In this document: piece by piece, positions 18,474 through 28,382 of the stretch
Position numbering within the stretch: the first letter of the stretch is position 1
How the letters are laid out: each line of letters starts with the position of its first letter
From: Acinetobacter vivianii
GTDB lineage: Bacteria > Pseudomonadota > Gammaproteobacteria > Pseudomonadales > Moraxellaceae
Reading direction: 5' to 3'
DNA length: 64,000 nt
Assembly: GCF_014635885.1 (NCBI RefSeq)
Contig: NZ_BMDR01000001.1
Location: 1-64,000 of the forward strand
Program-made: the position numbers and the translations under genes
Notes under the pieces: generated by a model
Seen by the model: the letters and a program-made list of their open reading frames with translations, nothing else
The model's database searches: none
Told to the model about the DNA's origin: nothing

Positions 18474-19094
18474 ATGGAACTCAGTGTGATTTTTGCTTTC
18501 TGGTGTGTTTCGATCTTATTTGTGTTAACGCCAGGTGCAGACTGGGCCTATGCCATTCTTGCAGGCATTAAGGGGAATTTTGTCTTAAATGCGGTGACTG
18601 GCCTGATTTTGGGACATTTTATTGCAATCTTGTGTGTGGCTGCTGGGGTAGGTGCATTACTGCAACATTATCCAATACTGTTAACCACCATGACGATTTT
18701 AGGTGCCTGTTATCTGCTATGGATGGGTGCAAATTTATTGATTCATCCAGCCACCATTTCGAGTGATCACAATGAAACGCAAACCTTAGATTCTGCGCGT
18801 TCGTGGTTGCTGAAAGGTGTGGGGATTAGTGGGTTGAATCCCAAAGTTTTATTGCTGTTTTTTGCTTTATTGCCGCCATTTATTCATCCAGAAATGTCTT
18901 TTGCACCCACAACCCAGATTATTTTGCTGGGTATGATTCACTTACTGAGTTGTGCAGTCGTTTATGTACTGGTGGGAATTGCAGCGAACAAACTTTTGGC
19001 AACGCGTCCAATGGCTGTGAAAGTCGTCAGTCGGGTTTCTGGTGGTCTGATGGTGATGATCTCGATCATTTTATTTATAGGGCAGCTTGGCTAA
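18474..19094 (+). CDS. LysE-family amino acid exporter
   Basis: A 206-residue integral membrane protein with five or six hydrophobic segments and the family motif FVLTPGADWAYAILAGIKG near the start. A second motif, LKGVGISGLNPKVLLLFFALLPPF, is also typical of the LysE/RhtB superfamily. The start at 18474 has a strong AGGAAGGG site; earlier frame-consistent starts lie in the operator region. It is paired divergently with an Lrp/AsnC regulator, so amino-acid-induced export is the likely role. It is a distant paralogue of the exporter at 12668. The substrate is unknown. Confidence 0.86.
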   Translation: MELSVIFAFWCVSILFVLTPGADWAYAILAGIKGNFVLNAVTGLILGHFIAILCVAAGVGALLQHYPILLTTMTILGACYLLWMGANLLIHPATISSDHNETQTLDSARSWLLKGVGISGLNPKVLLLFFALLPPFIHPEMSFAPTTQIILLGMIHLLSCAVVYVLVGIAANKLLATRPMAVKVVSRVSGGLMVMISIILFIGQLG

Positions 19095-19287
19095 GAAAAT
19101 AGTGAAATTTCTTAAGAATAGGTAGCTTTAAATTTTATATTGATTGAATTCAGTCTGTTAATTTTAATGCCGTTTAAGTCTGGAAAAATCATGAAATTAT
19201 GGAATGGCACATATAGATAAAAAATAGTGTAAAACGTATTAATTCTCATTTATTATGCGGTTTTTTTAAAGTCGGCTGAAATAAATC

Positions 19288-21492
19288 ATGGGTAGAAAAC
19301 TTAAACCATTAGTATTGATGATGACATGCGCTTCAATGGGGACAACGGCTGTTTTTGCAGATGAAGTGCAACAGGGGCAAGCAGCGGATGCAACCGTGAC
19401 ATTAAATACAATTCGTATTACTGCCAGTGCGGATGCATCAGCAGATGGTTTAATGGATCCTTTTGCAGGTGGACAAGTTGCCAGTGGTGGTCGCGTCGGG
19501 ATCTTTGGTAATCAGAAGAATCTGGATACACCATTCAACTTAACCAGTTATACCAATGAATATATTCAGTCCAAGCAAGCTAAAAGTGTAGGGGATGTAT
19601 TAAAGGCTGATCCAAGCGTTCGTGTTGGGCGTGGTTTCGGAAACTTTCAGGAATCTTATTACATCCGAGGTTTTAATTTAGGGTCAGATGATACCGCTTA
19701 TAATGGTCTGTATTCGATTCTGCCGCGCCAATATATTCCAACAGAGCTATTTGAACGTGTCGAAGTGCTTAAAGGTGCTTCATCTTTCTTAAATGGTGCG
19801 ATGCCGGGCAACGGCGGGATTGGTGGGGCAATTAATCTATTGCCAAAACGTGCAGGTAATGAACCATTAAATCGTGTTACGGTTGGTACAGATTTTAACG
19901 GTGGCCAAATTGCCAGTGATATGTCTCGTCGCTTTGGCGAAAACCAAGAGTTTGGTGCACGTGTAAACACAGCCTATCATGGTGGCAATACCAGCGTTGA
20001 TAATGAGAAAAATTCATTAGGTTTAGCTTCTATTGGATTAGATTACCGTGGTGATCGCCTACGTCTATCTGGAGATATGGGCTATAGCAATAATCGTTTA
20101 ACTGCGACACGGCCTAATATTTCACTTGCAGGTTTGACTGAAGTGCCTGCTGCAATAAAGGCGAGTCGTAACTATGCACAAAAATGGACCTATTCCAACG
20201 AAGAAGATGTATTTGGTAGTTACCGTGCAGAATATGATTTAACTGATGCTGTAACCGCTTATGCGGCTTATGGTTTCCGTCATGGTGAAGAGCAAAATAG
20301 TCTGGCAAATCCAACTGTAACCAATGTCTCTAATGGTGATGCGAAATATTCACGCTTTGACAATGGTCGGGTCGATATGGTGAATACTGGTGAAATTGGT
20401 ATTCGCGGTAAGTTACAGACAGGTTCTATCCAGCATAATCTAGTGTTATCAGGCTCTGCATTCCAGCAAAATACCCGTAATGGCTGGGCCATGAGCGGAA
20501 GTAACACCACTAATATTCTTCATCCAGATTATAGCAATGCACCTGAGTTGACGATTGGTAATCCAGAGCGTGTCAATGATCCTAAGCTTGGCACACGTAC
20601 CCGTCTAAGAAGTATCGCGATTGGGGATAATATTTCTGCGCTTGATGATAAGTTGATTGTGATGCTTGGCGCGCGCTATCAAAAGATCATGCAGGAAACT
20701 TATAACTATCAGACCGATGGAAGTAAAATCAATCCAGCATATAATGAGGCGAAATGGACGCCTGCTTTAGGTGTGACTTATAAACTGACGCCAGAATTTT
20801 CTGTGTATGCAAACTATATCGAATCATTGGCGAAAGGGTTAAGTAATACTACAGTGGATGTCACAACAACACTTAAACCTTTTGTTGCCAAGCAAAAAGA
20901 AATTGGTGCTAAATACGAAAATGATCGTTTAGGTGCGAGTATCAGTTTATTTGACATTAATAAGCAGCGTGGTGTCTTGCAAGATGGGGTGTTTAGTGAT
21001 GCAGGTGAATACGTTCATCGTGGTGTCGAGCTAAATACCTATGGCAAGCTGACTGATTCAATTACGGTATTGGGCGGTGCGTCGTGGCTACATGCCAAGC
21101 AAAAGAATACAGGATCTACCTTATATGATGACAATAATGAAGTTGGCGTGCCAAAGTTCCAAGCCAATTTAGGTGCTGAATGGGCGTTGCCAGTTCCGCA
21201 AGATATCTCCTTAAATGCACAATTGACTTATACAGGTTCGACTTATGCAAGTCTGGACAATAAGTTAAAAGTGAATGACTGGACTACGCTAGATATCGGT
21301 GCAAACTATAAAACCCAGCTTGGACAAACACCAACCACTTTCAACTTTAAAGTGAATAATGTCTTCAATAAAGATTATTGGTCTTCTGTTGGCTTATCTG
21401 ACAATATCAATAGCACTTCAAATACCAATAATGGTTATGTGGTTGCAGGTCTACCGCGTACCTTTATGCTCAGTGCAAGTTTTGATTTTTAA
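19288..21492 (+). CDS. TonB-dependent siderophore receptor
   Basis: A 734-residue outer-membrane receptor. A signal peptide ends near VFADEVQQ. A plug domain follows (about 75-190), with SVGDVLKADPSVRVGRG, the YYIRGFNLGSDD motif and RVEVLKGASSFLNGAMPGNGGIGGAINLLPKR. Then comes a 22-strand barrel ending in the outer-membrane signature SASFDF with a terminal Phe. It resembles ferrisiderophore receptors of the FhuE/FpvA group and would need the TonB-ExbBD energy system from elsewhere. The upstream region has ATTCTCA at 19242-19248, only one half of a Fur-type site. The gene is isolated and ends in a terminator. The cognate siderophore is unknown. Confidence 0.87.
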   Translation: MGRKLKPLVLMMTCASMGTTAVFADEVQQGQAADATVTLNTIRITASADASADGLMDPFAGGQVASGGRVGIFGNQKNLDTPFNLTSYTNEYIQSKQAKSVGDVLKADPSVRVGRGFGNFQESYYIRGFNLGSDDTAYNGLYSILPRQYIPTELFERVEVLKGASSFLNGAMPGNGGIGGAINLLPKRAGNEPLNRVTVGTDFNGGQIASDMSRRFGENQEFGARVNTAYHGGNTSVDNEKNSLGLASIGLDYRGDRLRLSGDMGYSNNRLTATRPNISLAGLTEVPAAIKASRNYAQKWTYSNEEDVFGSYRAEYDLTDAVTAYAAYGFRHGEEQNSLANPTVTNVSNGDAKYSRFDNGRVDMVNTGEIGIRGKLQTGSIQHNLVLSGSAFQQNTRNGWAMSGSNTTNILHPDYSNAPELTIGNPERVNDPKLGTRTRLRSIAIGDNISALDDKLIVMLGARYQKIMQETYNYQTDGSKINPAYNEAKWTPALGVTYKLTPEFSVYANYIESLAKGLSNTTVDVTTTLKPFVAKQKEIGAKYENDRLGASISLFDINKQRGVLQDGVFSDAGEYVHRGVELNTYGKLTDSITVLGGASWLHAKQKNTGSTLYDDNNEVGVPKFQANLGAEWALPVPQDISLNAQLTYTGSTYASLDNKLKVNDWTTLDIGANYKTQLGQTPTTFNFKVNNVFNKDYWSSVGLSDNINSTSNTNNGYVVAGLPRTFMLSASFDF

Positions 21493-21503
21493 TTTATAGC
21501 GCT

Positions 21504-21536
21504 AAAAAAATCCCCGAATATTCGGGGATTTTTTTA
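21504..21536. terminator. bidirectional terminator after the TonB receptor gene
   Basis: AAATCCCCGAA and TTCGGGGATTT form a perfect stem flanked by A- and T-runs, between the convergent receptor and dapC genes. Confidence 0.9.
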
Positions 21537-21537
21537 T

Positions 21538-22707
21538 TTATAGAATGGCTTTGAGTCGTTTGACCACTTCTTCACACTGGGCTAAATCTGCAACCAGCGC
21601 CATGCGCACATGCCCTTCACCTGGATTGCCTTGTTCAGTCTCACGAGACAGATAACGACCCGGTAAAACTTTAATATGTGCTTTTTCCATTAACATCTTG
21701 GCAAAAGTTTCATCATTATCCACTTTTAACCAATAATAAAAGCCCGCATCTGGTTTTTGTAACGGCAATAAATGACCGAGTTCAGACTGGAATAAATCAA
21801 ATTTAGCGCGGTATTGCTGGCGGTTTTCTTCAACATGCGCTTCATCATTCCATGCTGCGATTGAAGCCAGTTGATTTTGTACGGGCATTGCAGCGCCATG
21901 ATAAGTGCGGTATTGCAAATAAGGTTTCAATAAAGCTGCATCACCAGCAACAAAGCCAGAGCGCATACCTGGCAGGTTTGAGCGTTTAGAAAGTGAATGG
22001 AACACGATACAGTTTTTATAATCGTCACGGCCCATTTCCGCACAAACTTCTAGCAGACCAATCGGTGCCTGATCAAACCAGAGTTCTGAATAGCATTCAT
22101 CTGATGCAATTACAAAATCATATTGATCAGAAAGTGCAATCAGCTTTTTAAACTGTTCTTTTGACAGTACTGTTCCTGTTGGATTACCTGGGGTACAAAC
22201 AAATAATAAAGCTGTTTTTTCCCATACTTCTGCAGGCACGGCGTCGAAATCGCCTAAGTAGCCATTTTCTTCGGTACAGTTAATAAAATAGGGTTTTGCA
22301 CCTGCAAGTAGGGCAGCACCTTCATAAATCTGATAAAACGGATTTGGCATCACCACATACGGTGCATCTTCGCGTTTAATTAAGGCCTGTACAAAAGAGA
22401 AAATGCCTTCACGTGTTCCAGAAACGGGCAGAATATGATCCTCTGCACTGATCTGGTTCAGCTTAAAGCGGTTAGTGAGCCATTGTGCAATACTTTGGCG
22501 CAGTTCTGGCAAACCTTTACTGTTTGGATACGTCGATAAATGAGCAAAATTATCAATAATTGCTTGCTTCACAAACTCTGGCGCTGGATGTTTCGGCTCA
22601 CCAATTGATAGGGGGATCAATGGTAAATTGGCAGGTTGTACCTCTTTAAAAAGCTGGTTTAACTTTTCAAAAGGATAGGGATGCAATAACGACAAGCTAG
22701 AGTTCAT
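21538..22707 (-). CDS. dapC: succinyldiaminopimelate aminotransferase
   Basis: A 389-residue PLP-dependent class I aminotransferase. Features are PLSIGEPKHPAP, GTREGIF, CTPGNPTG, ASDECYSELWF and FHSLSKRSNLPGMRSGF with the PLP lysine. The overall sequence and its position immediately after glnD match DapC, which makes N-succinyl-LL-diaminopimelate for lysine and peptidoglycan synthesis. Acetylornithine aminotransferase ArgD can also catalyse this step, so in vivo importance may be shared. It starts 25 bases after glnD and is the last gene of the purT-glnD-dapC run. Confidence 0.85.
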   Translation of the reverse strand: MNSSLSLLHPYPFEKLNQLFKEVQPANLPLIPLSIGEPKHPAPEFVKQAIIDNFAHLSTYPNSKGLPELRQSIAQWLTNRFKLNQISAEDHILPVSGTREGIFSFVQALIKREDAPYVVMPNPFYQIYEGAALLAGAKPYFINCTEENGYLGDFDAVPAEVWEKTALLFVCTPGNPTGTVLSKEQFKKLIALSDQYDFVIASDECYSELWFDQAPIGLLEVCAEMGRDDYKNCIVFHSLSKRSNLPGMRSGFVAGDAALLKPYLQYRTYHGAAMPVQNQLASIAAWNDEAHVEENRQQYRAKFDLFQSELGHLLPLQKPDAGFYYWLKVDNDETFAKMLMEKAHIKVLPGRYLSRETEQGNPGEGHVRMALVADLAQCEEVVKRLKAIL

Positions 22708-22732
22708 TTAAACAGTTACCAAACAATAAAAT

Positions 22733-25396
22733 TTAAGATGGATTACAAATTTGATTCGATGCTTCATCCAAAGCGGCTTTTAGTGTTTCCACAAAAGTTT
22801 TGACTTCTTCATCGGTGAGCAAGACACCATTTTTCTTGGTGACAAAGAAAATATCTTCTGCACGTTCGCCCAAGGTCGCAATTCTTGCAGAATGGATATC
22901 CAGACCCTGTAGCATGAATAAGCCCCCGATACGTGCCAGTAATCCGGGTTGATCCAGCGTTGAAATCTCGACCATATGTTGCTGCAAGGTCGGGTTCAGG
23001 ACGATATCCACTGTATTCTGCACATCAAAATGACGTAAATGACGCGGGATACGGCGTTGCATAATCCCCGGATATTGGTCTGAATGGCTTAAGGCATCGA
23101 CCAAGGCCGCTTTCACTTTGCGTTCGCGATCTGGATCAGTCAACAAAGTACCAAAACGATCAAGAACCAAATAGGTGTCTAAACTGAATGACGTCGAAGC
23201 GGTAATAATACGGGCATCCTGAACATCCAGATTCATACGATCTAATACGGCTACAGTTGTGGCAAATAGATTTGGCTGATCGCGGGTATAGATAAAGATC
23301 TGCACTGCATCATCTGCTGCATTACGATGCGCACGTAATAACACCAGAGGTTCAGGATTATCGCCGTGTTGCAGAATCGCTTGGGTATGCCATGCAATTT
23401 CATTGGCTGATTCTTTAACAAAGTATTCATCGCCCAGTTCTTGCCAGACTTTCTCAACTTCAGCGAGAGAGAAGTCATTGACCAAGAGTTCACTGGCAGC
23501 AAATTTGGTGTCTTCAATCAGCATTTGATAATCGACTGGACGGCCCAAGCCTGAACGAATCACATCACGCGCATAGGTATACAGCTGACGCATTAACGAT
23601 GCACGCCATGTATTCCAAAGCTTAGGATTCGTGGCATTAATATCGGCAACTGTCAGAGTATAGAGATAATCCAGATGCTCCATATCACCGACTTTTTCAG
23701 CAAATTCTCTGACTTCATCTGGGTCTGAAATATCTTTTTTCTGAGCCGTGAGTGACATGAGTAAATGATTATTGATCAGCCATGCCACCAGTTTGCATTC
23801 ACGTTCGGTAAAACCATGCGTACGACAGAATTCAATCGCATCGATTGCGCCGAGTTCACTGTGATCACCGCCACGACCTTTGGCAATGTCATGGAAAATC
23901 GCAGCCATATACACGATGTCATGGCGGGCAATACGTTGGAACACAGAACTTACGACGGGAAATTCTTTGGCAAATTCGGGTTCTTTAAAGCGGCTCAAAT
24001 TACGGAGCAGCAATAAAGTATGCGCATCGACGGTATAAATATGGAATAAGTCGTATTGCATTAATCCTGTAATTTGACCAAATGCAGGAATGTAATTGCC
24101 GAGAACGCCGTAACGTTTCATCGCCACCATGGTGTTATATAAATGCGGTGAACGGATAATCGACATGAATAGGGCTTGATGTTCTGGATTGTCGCGGAAA
24201 CGCTGGTCAATCCGTTTTGCTGCAAGTACCAGCAGACGTAAGGTACGGGCACGAATCCCGGTAATTTCTGGTCGATTCGCCAACAGATAGAACAACTCCA
24301 GAATTGCGCTTGGCTCTTCTGAAAAGACTTTGTGATGCTGAACCGCAAGCTTGCCATCGACAATTTTAAAACGTTCATTAATATCGATAATGTGACGTTC
24401 ATAATCAGGCAGGCGAGGTGTAATCACTGACTCATTGAAATAGGCCAGTAGCATTTCATTCAGCGTTGAAACTTGTTGCGCCGTTCGGTAATAGCGCTTC
24501 ATGAACTGCTCAACTGCAAAATTTACAGGCTGACCTTCTTCACGGACATAGCCAAATTTTGCTGCAATATCGCGTTGATATTCAAATAACAGACGATTTT
24601 CATCGCGTTTGGCAAGACGATGCAAATGGGTACGGATTTCCCATAAAAAGCTTTCCGCTTCTTCGAGTACGCCGAGTTCAAATTCGGTAATAAAGCCCAA
24701 ATGCACCAGATCATAAATACGATTGACACGGAAATGACGCTTGGCAATCCAGCCGATCTGGTTGATATCACGAATACCGCCCGGGGCATTTTTAATATCA
24801 GGCTCTAAGTTGCTTTCAGTATTGTTGTGCTGCGCATAACGCTTAGCTTGTTCAGCCATTTTGGCGTCATAGAAGGTTTGATCCGTCCATGTTTGCGCCA
24901 CGATACGACGCGGCCATTTTGCCAGTTGCTGATTGCCGGTAATGAGTCGTGCTTCAATCAGTGTCGTAGCAACGGTTAAGTCATTAATGGCTTGTTCAAC
25001 ACAGTTTTGAATGGTACGAACACTGATGCCTGGTTTGAAATTACCGACATCCCATAAAGAAGAAATAAAGGTTGAGATCAGTTTTTCTTGTTCTTCACTG
25101 ATTTCATCCTCAGACAAAATCATGATGTCGGTATCTGAATAGGGCAGCATTTCATGGCGGCCGTAGCCACCCACTGCAAATAGACCTAGTTCAGTTTGAT
25201 TCAAACCAGCATGATTCCAGAGAAAGATCAGCGCCTCATCAATCGAATCTGAACGGGCACCAATCACTTCACGAATCGGTTGCCCATTTTCATAACTCTC
25301 CTGTAATTGATTTTCTACATCCGTTCGCCATTGGTTAATGGCTTGAATATCATGATGACTGGTGACGTAGTTCAACAATGGCGAGGTATTGATCAT
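22733..25396 (-). CDS. glnD: PII uridylyltransferase / uridylyl-removing enzyme
   Basis: The nitrogen sensor that uridylylates PII under glutamine limitation and reverses this when glutamine is high. About 887 residues: an N-terminal nucleotidyltransferase domain with [19 protein letters not shown] (catalytic aspartates), an HD hydrolase domain with [20 protein letters not shown], and two C-terminal ACT domains that bind glutamine (ending near residue 885). Length matches the E. coli protein (890). I chose the ATG at 25396; a TTG 18 bases earlier is also open and neither has a strong ribosome site. It begins about 20 bases after purT. Confidence 0.95.
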   Translation of the reverse strand: MINTSPLLNYVTSHHDIQAINQWRTDVENQLQESYENGQPIREVIGARSDSIDEALIFLWNHAGLNQTELGLFAVGGYGRHEMLPYSDTDIMILSEDEISEEQEKLISTFISSLWDVGNFKPGISVRTIQNCVEQAINDLTVATTLIEARLITGNQQLAKWPRRIVAQTWTDQTFYDAKMAEQAKRYAQHNNTESNLEPDIKNAPGGIRDINQIGWIAKRHFRVNRIYDLVHLGFITEFELGVLEEAESFLWEIRTHLHRLAKRDENRLLFEYQRDIAAKFGYVREEGQPVNFAVEQFMKRYYRTAQQVSTLNEMLLAYFNESVITPRLPDYERHIIDINERFKIVDGKLAVQHHKVFSEEPSAILELFYLLANRPEITGIRARTLRLLVLAAKRIDQRFRDNPEHQALFMSIIRSPHLYNTMVAMKRYGVLGNYIPAFGQITGLMQYDLFHIYTVDAHTLLLLRNLSRFKEPEFAKEFPVVSSVFQRIARHDIVYMAAIFHDIAKGRGGDHSELGAIDAIEFCRTHGFTERECKLVAWLINNHLLMSLTAQKKDISDPDEVREFAEKVGDMEHLDYLYTLTVADINATNPKLWNTWRASLMRQLYTYARDVIRSGLGRPVDYQMLIEDTKFAASELLVNDFSLAEVEKVWQELGDEYFVKESANEIAWHTQAILQHGDNPEPLVLLRAHRNAADDAVQIFIYTRDQPNLFATTVAVLDRMNLDVQDARIITASTSFSLDTYLVLDRFGTLLTDPDRERKVKAALVDALSHSDQYPGIMQRRIPRHLRHFDVQNTVDIVLNPTLQQHMVEISTLDQPGLLARIGGLFMLQGLDIHSARIATLGERAEDIFFVTKKNGVLLTDEEVKTFVETLKAALDEASNQICNPS

Positions 25397-25418
25397 GAAA
25401 ATGGGTCTACTCAATAGG

Positions 25419-26627
25419 TTAAGAGTTAGTGTGTACGCTCACTTGGTCTGCGGCTTGTTGGGCCAATTCACGCGCAAGATCTGTGGTCTCAGCACGTGCA
25501 GTGGCAACACCCATACGACGGCGTTTAAAGCCTTCTGGTTTTCCAAAGAGGCGTAAGTCTGTATCTGGATTTGCTAAAGCAAGATTCAAGTCAGCAAAGC
25601 TGAGGTTCTTCGCATCGACACCCGCATAGATGACTGCACTTGCTGCCACACTGTGACGCGCAGTATTTACAGGTAAACCTAAAATGGCACGGGCATGTAA
25701 TTCAAATTCGCTTTGGAATTGTGAAGCCAAAGTCACGAGACCTGTATCGTGTGGGCGAGGTGAAACCTCACTAAACCAGACTTTATCGCCCTTAATGAAT
25801 AACTCAACCCCAAAAATACCACAGCCACCTAAAGCTGTAGTTACTTTATTGGCAATACGTTTTGCTTCTTCAAGCGCGGCAGGCGTCATTTGTTGTGGCT
25901 GCCAGCTCTCGACATAATCACCCGCATCTTGACGATGTCCGATCGGATCACAGAAATGGGTTTCAATTTCGCCTGTTTCTGGATTTTTAGCACGGACGGT
26001 CAGCAGGGTAATTTCAAAATCAAAATCGATTTGCGATTCAATAATCACGGTACCTTGATTAACACGGCCGCCTTGCATAGCATAATCCCAAGCAGCGTCA
26101 ACTTCATCAAAGCTCTTGACGCGAGACTGGCCTTTGCCTGACGATGACATCACAGGTTTCACGAAGTTTGGATAACCAATATCGTCACATGCGGCACGGA
26201 AACTTTCTAAAGTATTGGCAAAGCGATAAGCCGAGGTTGGTAGACCAAGTTCTTCAGCAGCTAAACGACGAATCCCTTCACGGTTCATAGTAAGGTTCAC
26301 CGCTTTAGCCGATGGGATGACCGTAGCCGTTTTATTCTGTTCGATTTCAACCAAGACTTCAGTGGCAATGGCTTCAATTTCAGGAACAATCAGATTCGGT
26401 TTGATCTTTTCAATCAGTTGTTTTAATTCGGCTGGATCAGCCATATTCAGGGTATAAGCATAGTGAGCCACTTGCATTGCCGGTGCGTGATCATAACGAT
26501 CTGCAGCATGAACCTCGACACCCAAGCGCTGTAAAGAAATTACAACTTCTTTACCAAGCTCTCCAGAACCTAACAGTAAAACCTTAAATGCAGAAGATTG
26601 AAGTGGAGTTCCAAGAGTGACGCTCAT
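25419..26627 (-). CDS. purT: phosphoribosylglycinamide formyltransferase 2
   Basis: A 402-residue ATP-grasp enzyme that uses formate and ATP to formylate glycinamide ribonucleotide in purine synthesis, independent of folate. Markers are the N-terminal [20 protein letters not shown], the ATP-grasp region with [14 protein letters not shown], the [14 protein letters not shown] metal strand ([15 protein letters not shown]), and [15 protein letters not shown]. These are diagnostic for PurT rather than PurK. It is the first gene of the purT-glnD-dapC run. Confidence 0.95.
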   Translation of the reverse strand: MSVTLGTPLQSSAFKVLLLGSGELGKEVVISLQRLGVEVHAADRYDHAPAMQVAHYAYTLNMADPAELKQLIEKIKPNLIVPEIEAIATEVLVEIEQNKTATVIPSAKAVNLTMNREGIRRLAAEELGLPTSAYRFANTLESFRAACDDIGYPNFVKPVMSSSGKGQSRVKSFDEVDAAWDYAMQGGRVNQGTVIIESQIDFDFEITLLTVRAKNPETGEIETHFCDPIGHRQDAGDYVESWQPQQMTPAALEEAKRIANKVTTALGGCGIFGVELFIKGDKVWFSEVSPRPHDTGLVTLASQFQSEFELHARAILGLPVNTARHSVAASAVIYAGVDAKNLSFADLNLALANPDTDLRLFGKPEGFKRRRMGVATARAETTDLARELAQQAADQVSVHTNS

Positions 26628-26756
26628 GCGAATAATCCTATCCTGAGTAATTTGTGTTTAAGCATAGCAGAACTTTTTGCCGAATTAAGCCTATATGACA
26701 CAAAAAACATGCTTTTTGTTAGACAAAAATATTGTGAGTAAAGCCCTTTGATTTAA

Positions 26757-27152
26757 TTAAACATTGACTTGATAATCTAGTTTTAATTCTTCCGCATTTT
26801 GCCCACGAATTCCCCAGCTGACTTTTGGTGTTTCAAAAATCGTGATTTCAACGTCATGAGGTGAAATCCCACATTGTTGTTGAATATAAGTAAAAATTAA
26901 CTGGATTAGGTGTTTTTTTGCTTCTTTACTGCGGCCTTCAAACATTGATATTTCGATAATCAGATAATTGTCACTGCGATCCTCTGGATAAATAAAATCG
27001 TTGGTCGCAAGACTGATAAAATGCTGGAATTTCTTTTCTACAGGATAATTCAAGCTGTCGACCAGCGGCTGATGAATGGCATGAGAAAGCTGGTTTCTAA
27101 ACTATTCAATTGTTTGTTGTAATGCATAAATTTTGATTTGTGATATGGGGAT
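26757..27152 (-). pseudogene. tautomerase family gene inactivated by a premature stop and lost start codon
   Basis: Reading the minus strand from 27152 gives 131 sense or stop codons that look like one tautomerase_2-type protein: IPISQIKIYALQQTIE, then TAG (27104-27102), then FRNQLSHAIHQPLVDSLNY and the intact remainder to the stop at 26757. Family proteins begin with Met-Pro, the Pro being the catalytic base. Here the codon before that Pro is ATC instead of ATG, while AGGAAG remains at ribosome-site distance and TAA directly precedes it in frame. The 98 residues after a TTG at 27053 are still open but lack the catalytic N-terminus. Two independent lesions argue for a genuine pseudogene rather than a single sequencing error. 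Confidence 0.75.
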
Positions 27153-27275
27153 TTACTTCCTGATGAATAGTTCATTGTTTTATTCAAGTTAATATAGAGA
27201 AATTTAGCGCAAGACAAACCTGAAATCTTTCGCTGATATCGCAAATTCTATGCATGATAAAACAGTAACAATGAT

Positions 27276-27290
27276 TGAGAATTATTCCCA
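27276..27290. promoter_or_regulatory. candidate Fur box upstream of a lipoprotein gene
   Basis: TGAGAAT-T-ATTCCCA is a 7-1-7 inverted repeat with six of seven positions paired, close to the accepted Fur consensus TGATAAT-N-ATTATCA. It overlaps a possible -35 (TTGAGA, 27275-27280) and lies 44 bases before the lipoprotein start, a position suited to repression. Confidence 0.5.
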
Positions 27291-27333
27291 AATTGACTAG
27301 CATAATGGCCTTATGTTTCATCGGCGATCTGAT

Positions 27334-27798
27334 ATGTCTAATCTAAACACTCGTGTAACAGCAATCATGTTGTGTAGTGCCTTTTTATTGGCTGCTTGCG
27401 GGAACTCAGGTGATGAGCCAAAAGAGAAGGTACAGATCAAGCCAGCGCCAAAACTCAATAATGATGCAACGACCTATGCCAATGCTGCATGGAAACTGAT
27501 CAATGAAATTGATCCGATTGTTTATAACAAGCAATCGGCTGAAATTGAAGAGAAGGTTAGAAAACCATTACGCCAGCTCAGCACGGATTGGCGGATCAAT
27601 GTCAAAATGACAGACTCGGTGACTGAAGGTAAATATGCGCTTTGCCGTAAGGCATTGACCAGTCTGGATACTTGGGCGCGTGATGTCAAAGATAAGGAAA
27701 ATGTATCTGCCCAAAAGCAGGCAGACTACGAGCGTGATAAAGCACAATGTAAAGATGCGATTGATAACCCCGCGTTAGGAAATACCTCTCCAAAATAA
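27334..27798 (+). CDS. small lipoprotein of unknown function
   Basis: 154 residues. The signal peptide ends in the lipobox LAAC (Cys22), so it should be lipidated and envelope-anchored. The mature part is hydrophilic, with a Pro/Lys-rich start and mostly helical composition (AAWKLINEIDPIVYNKQSAEIEE and similar). Two cysteines (in YALCRKAL and KAQCKDAI) could form a disulfide. I recognise no named family. The start follows the second Met of the frame, which gives a proper signal sequence. A good Fur-like box in front suggests iron-regulated expression, and a terminator follows. Confidence 0.7.
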   Translation: MSNLNTRVTAIMLCSAFLLAACGNSGDEPKEKVQIKPAPKLNNDATTYANAAWKLINEIDPIVYNKQSAEIEEKVRKPLRQLSTDWRINVKMTDSVTEGKYALCRKALTSLDTWARDVKDKENVSAQKQADYERDKAQCKDAIDNPALGNTSPK

Positions 27799-27810
27799 TT
27801 GGGTGCATAT

Positions 27811-27842
27811 AAAAAAGCGAGATCATTGATCTCGCTTTTTTA
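27811..27842. terminator. bidirectional intrinsic terminator
   Basis: AAAGCGAGATCA and TGATCTCGCTTT pair perfectly between an A-run and a T-run, separating the convergent lipoprotein and basic secreted protein genes. Confidence 0.9.
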
Positions 27843-27862
27843 TGGTTAAAGCTATCGTTGGA

Positions 27863-28180
27863 TTATGAGGTTTTGACTGTTTTTGCCGCTTCCTGTTTGG
27901 CTTGAGTCGCTGTGGTACTCGCTACTTTTTTGGTTGCCGAAGCAGCCTTCATCGACTCATGTTTAGTGGAGTCTTTGGCTTTAATGGCATCATGTTTTAC
28001 GGTATGGGTTGCTTTGGTGGTTTCTTTTTTGGCTTTCACGACGCCAGCTGCGACACATTTTCCACCTTTATGATTTGGGCCAGTGCCACCCTGGAGTTGA
28101 GTTCCTTTTGGACATGCAAATGCGCTAGCGCTTAATACGGTAAATAAGCCTGCTGTTAGAATTGTTGCGATTTTTCTCAT
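27863..28180 (-). CDS. small secreted Lys/Ala/Thr-rich protein
   Basis: 105 residues. A signal peptide ends near SASAFA, followed by CPKGTQLQGGTGPNHKGGKCV with two cysteines that could form one disulfide. The remaining two thirds is a repetitive, strongly basic stretch rich in Lys, Ala and Thr (KAKKETTKATHTVKHDAIKA and so on), without hydrophobic positions, so it is probably disordered and resembles histone-H1-like tails. The function is unknown; binding to polyanions such as lipopolysaccharide or DNA in the periplasm is only a guess. The start could also be three codons upstream at 28189. Confidence 0.6.
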   Translation of the reverse strand: MRKIATILTAGLFTVLSASAFACPKGTQLQGGTGPNHKGGKCVAAGVVKAKKETTKATHTVKHDAIKAKDSTKHESMKAASATKKVASTTATQAKQEAAKTVKTS

Positions 28181-28382
28181 GATTATCATCTGCGAGGATA
28201 AGCGATAGTGCTTAGTTTTAATGTAGACGCATTGAGATAGGGAAAGCAGACTGATTTTGTGAAATATTTTAGAGCATGCGTAGCATTTTATAGTGAGAGT
28301 TTGTCTTTTAATTTAGCGTTAAGTTTAAAAGCATATTGCAATCCAGAGCTTAATCATTAAGCTGCATTGCTATCTCTTGATC

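Noticed and set aside
19234..19250. A Fur box upstream of the TonB-dependent receptor.
   Set aside because: ATTCTCA is a good half-site but the other half matches at only two of seven positions, so the sequence alone does not support it.
27050..27244. A 64-codon frame overlapping the tautomerase region.
   Set aside because: It is the shadow of the pseudogene in another frame; the tautomerase reading explains the family-like sequence much better.
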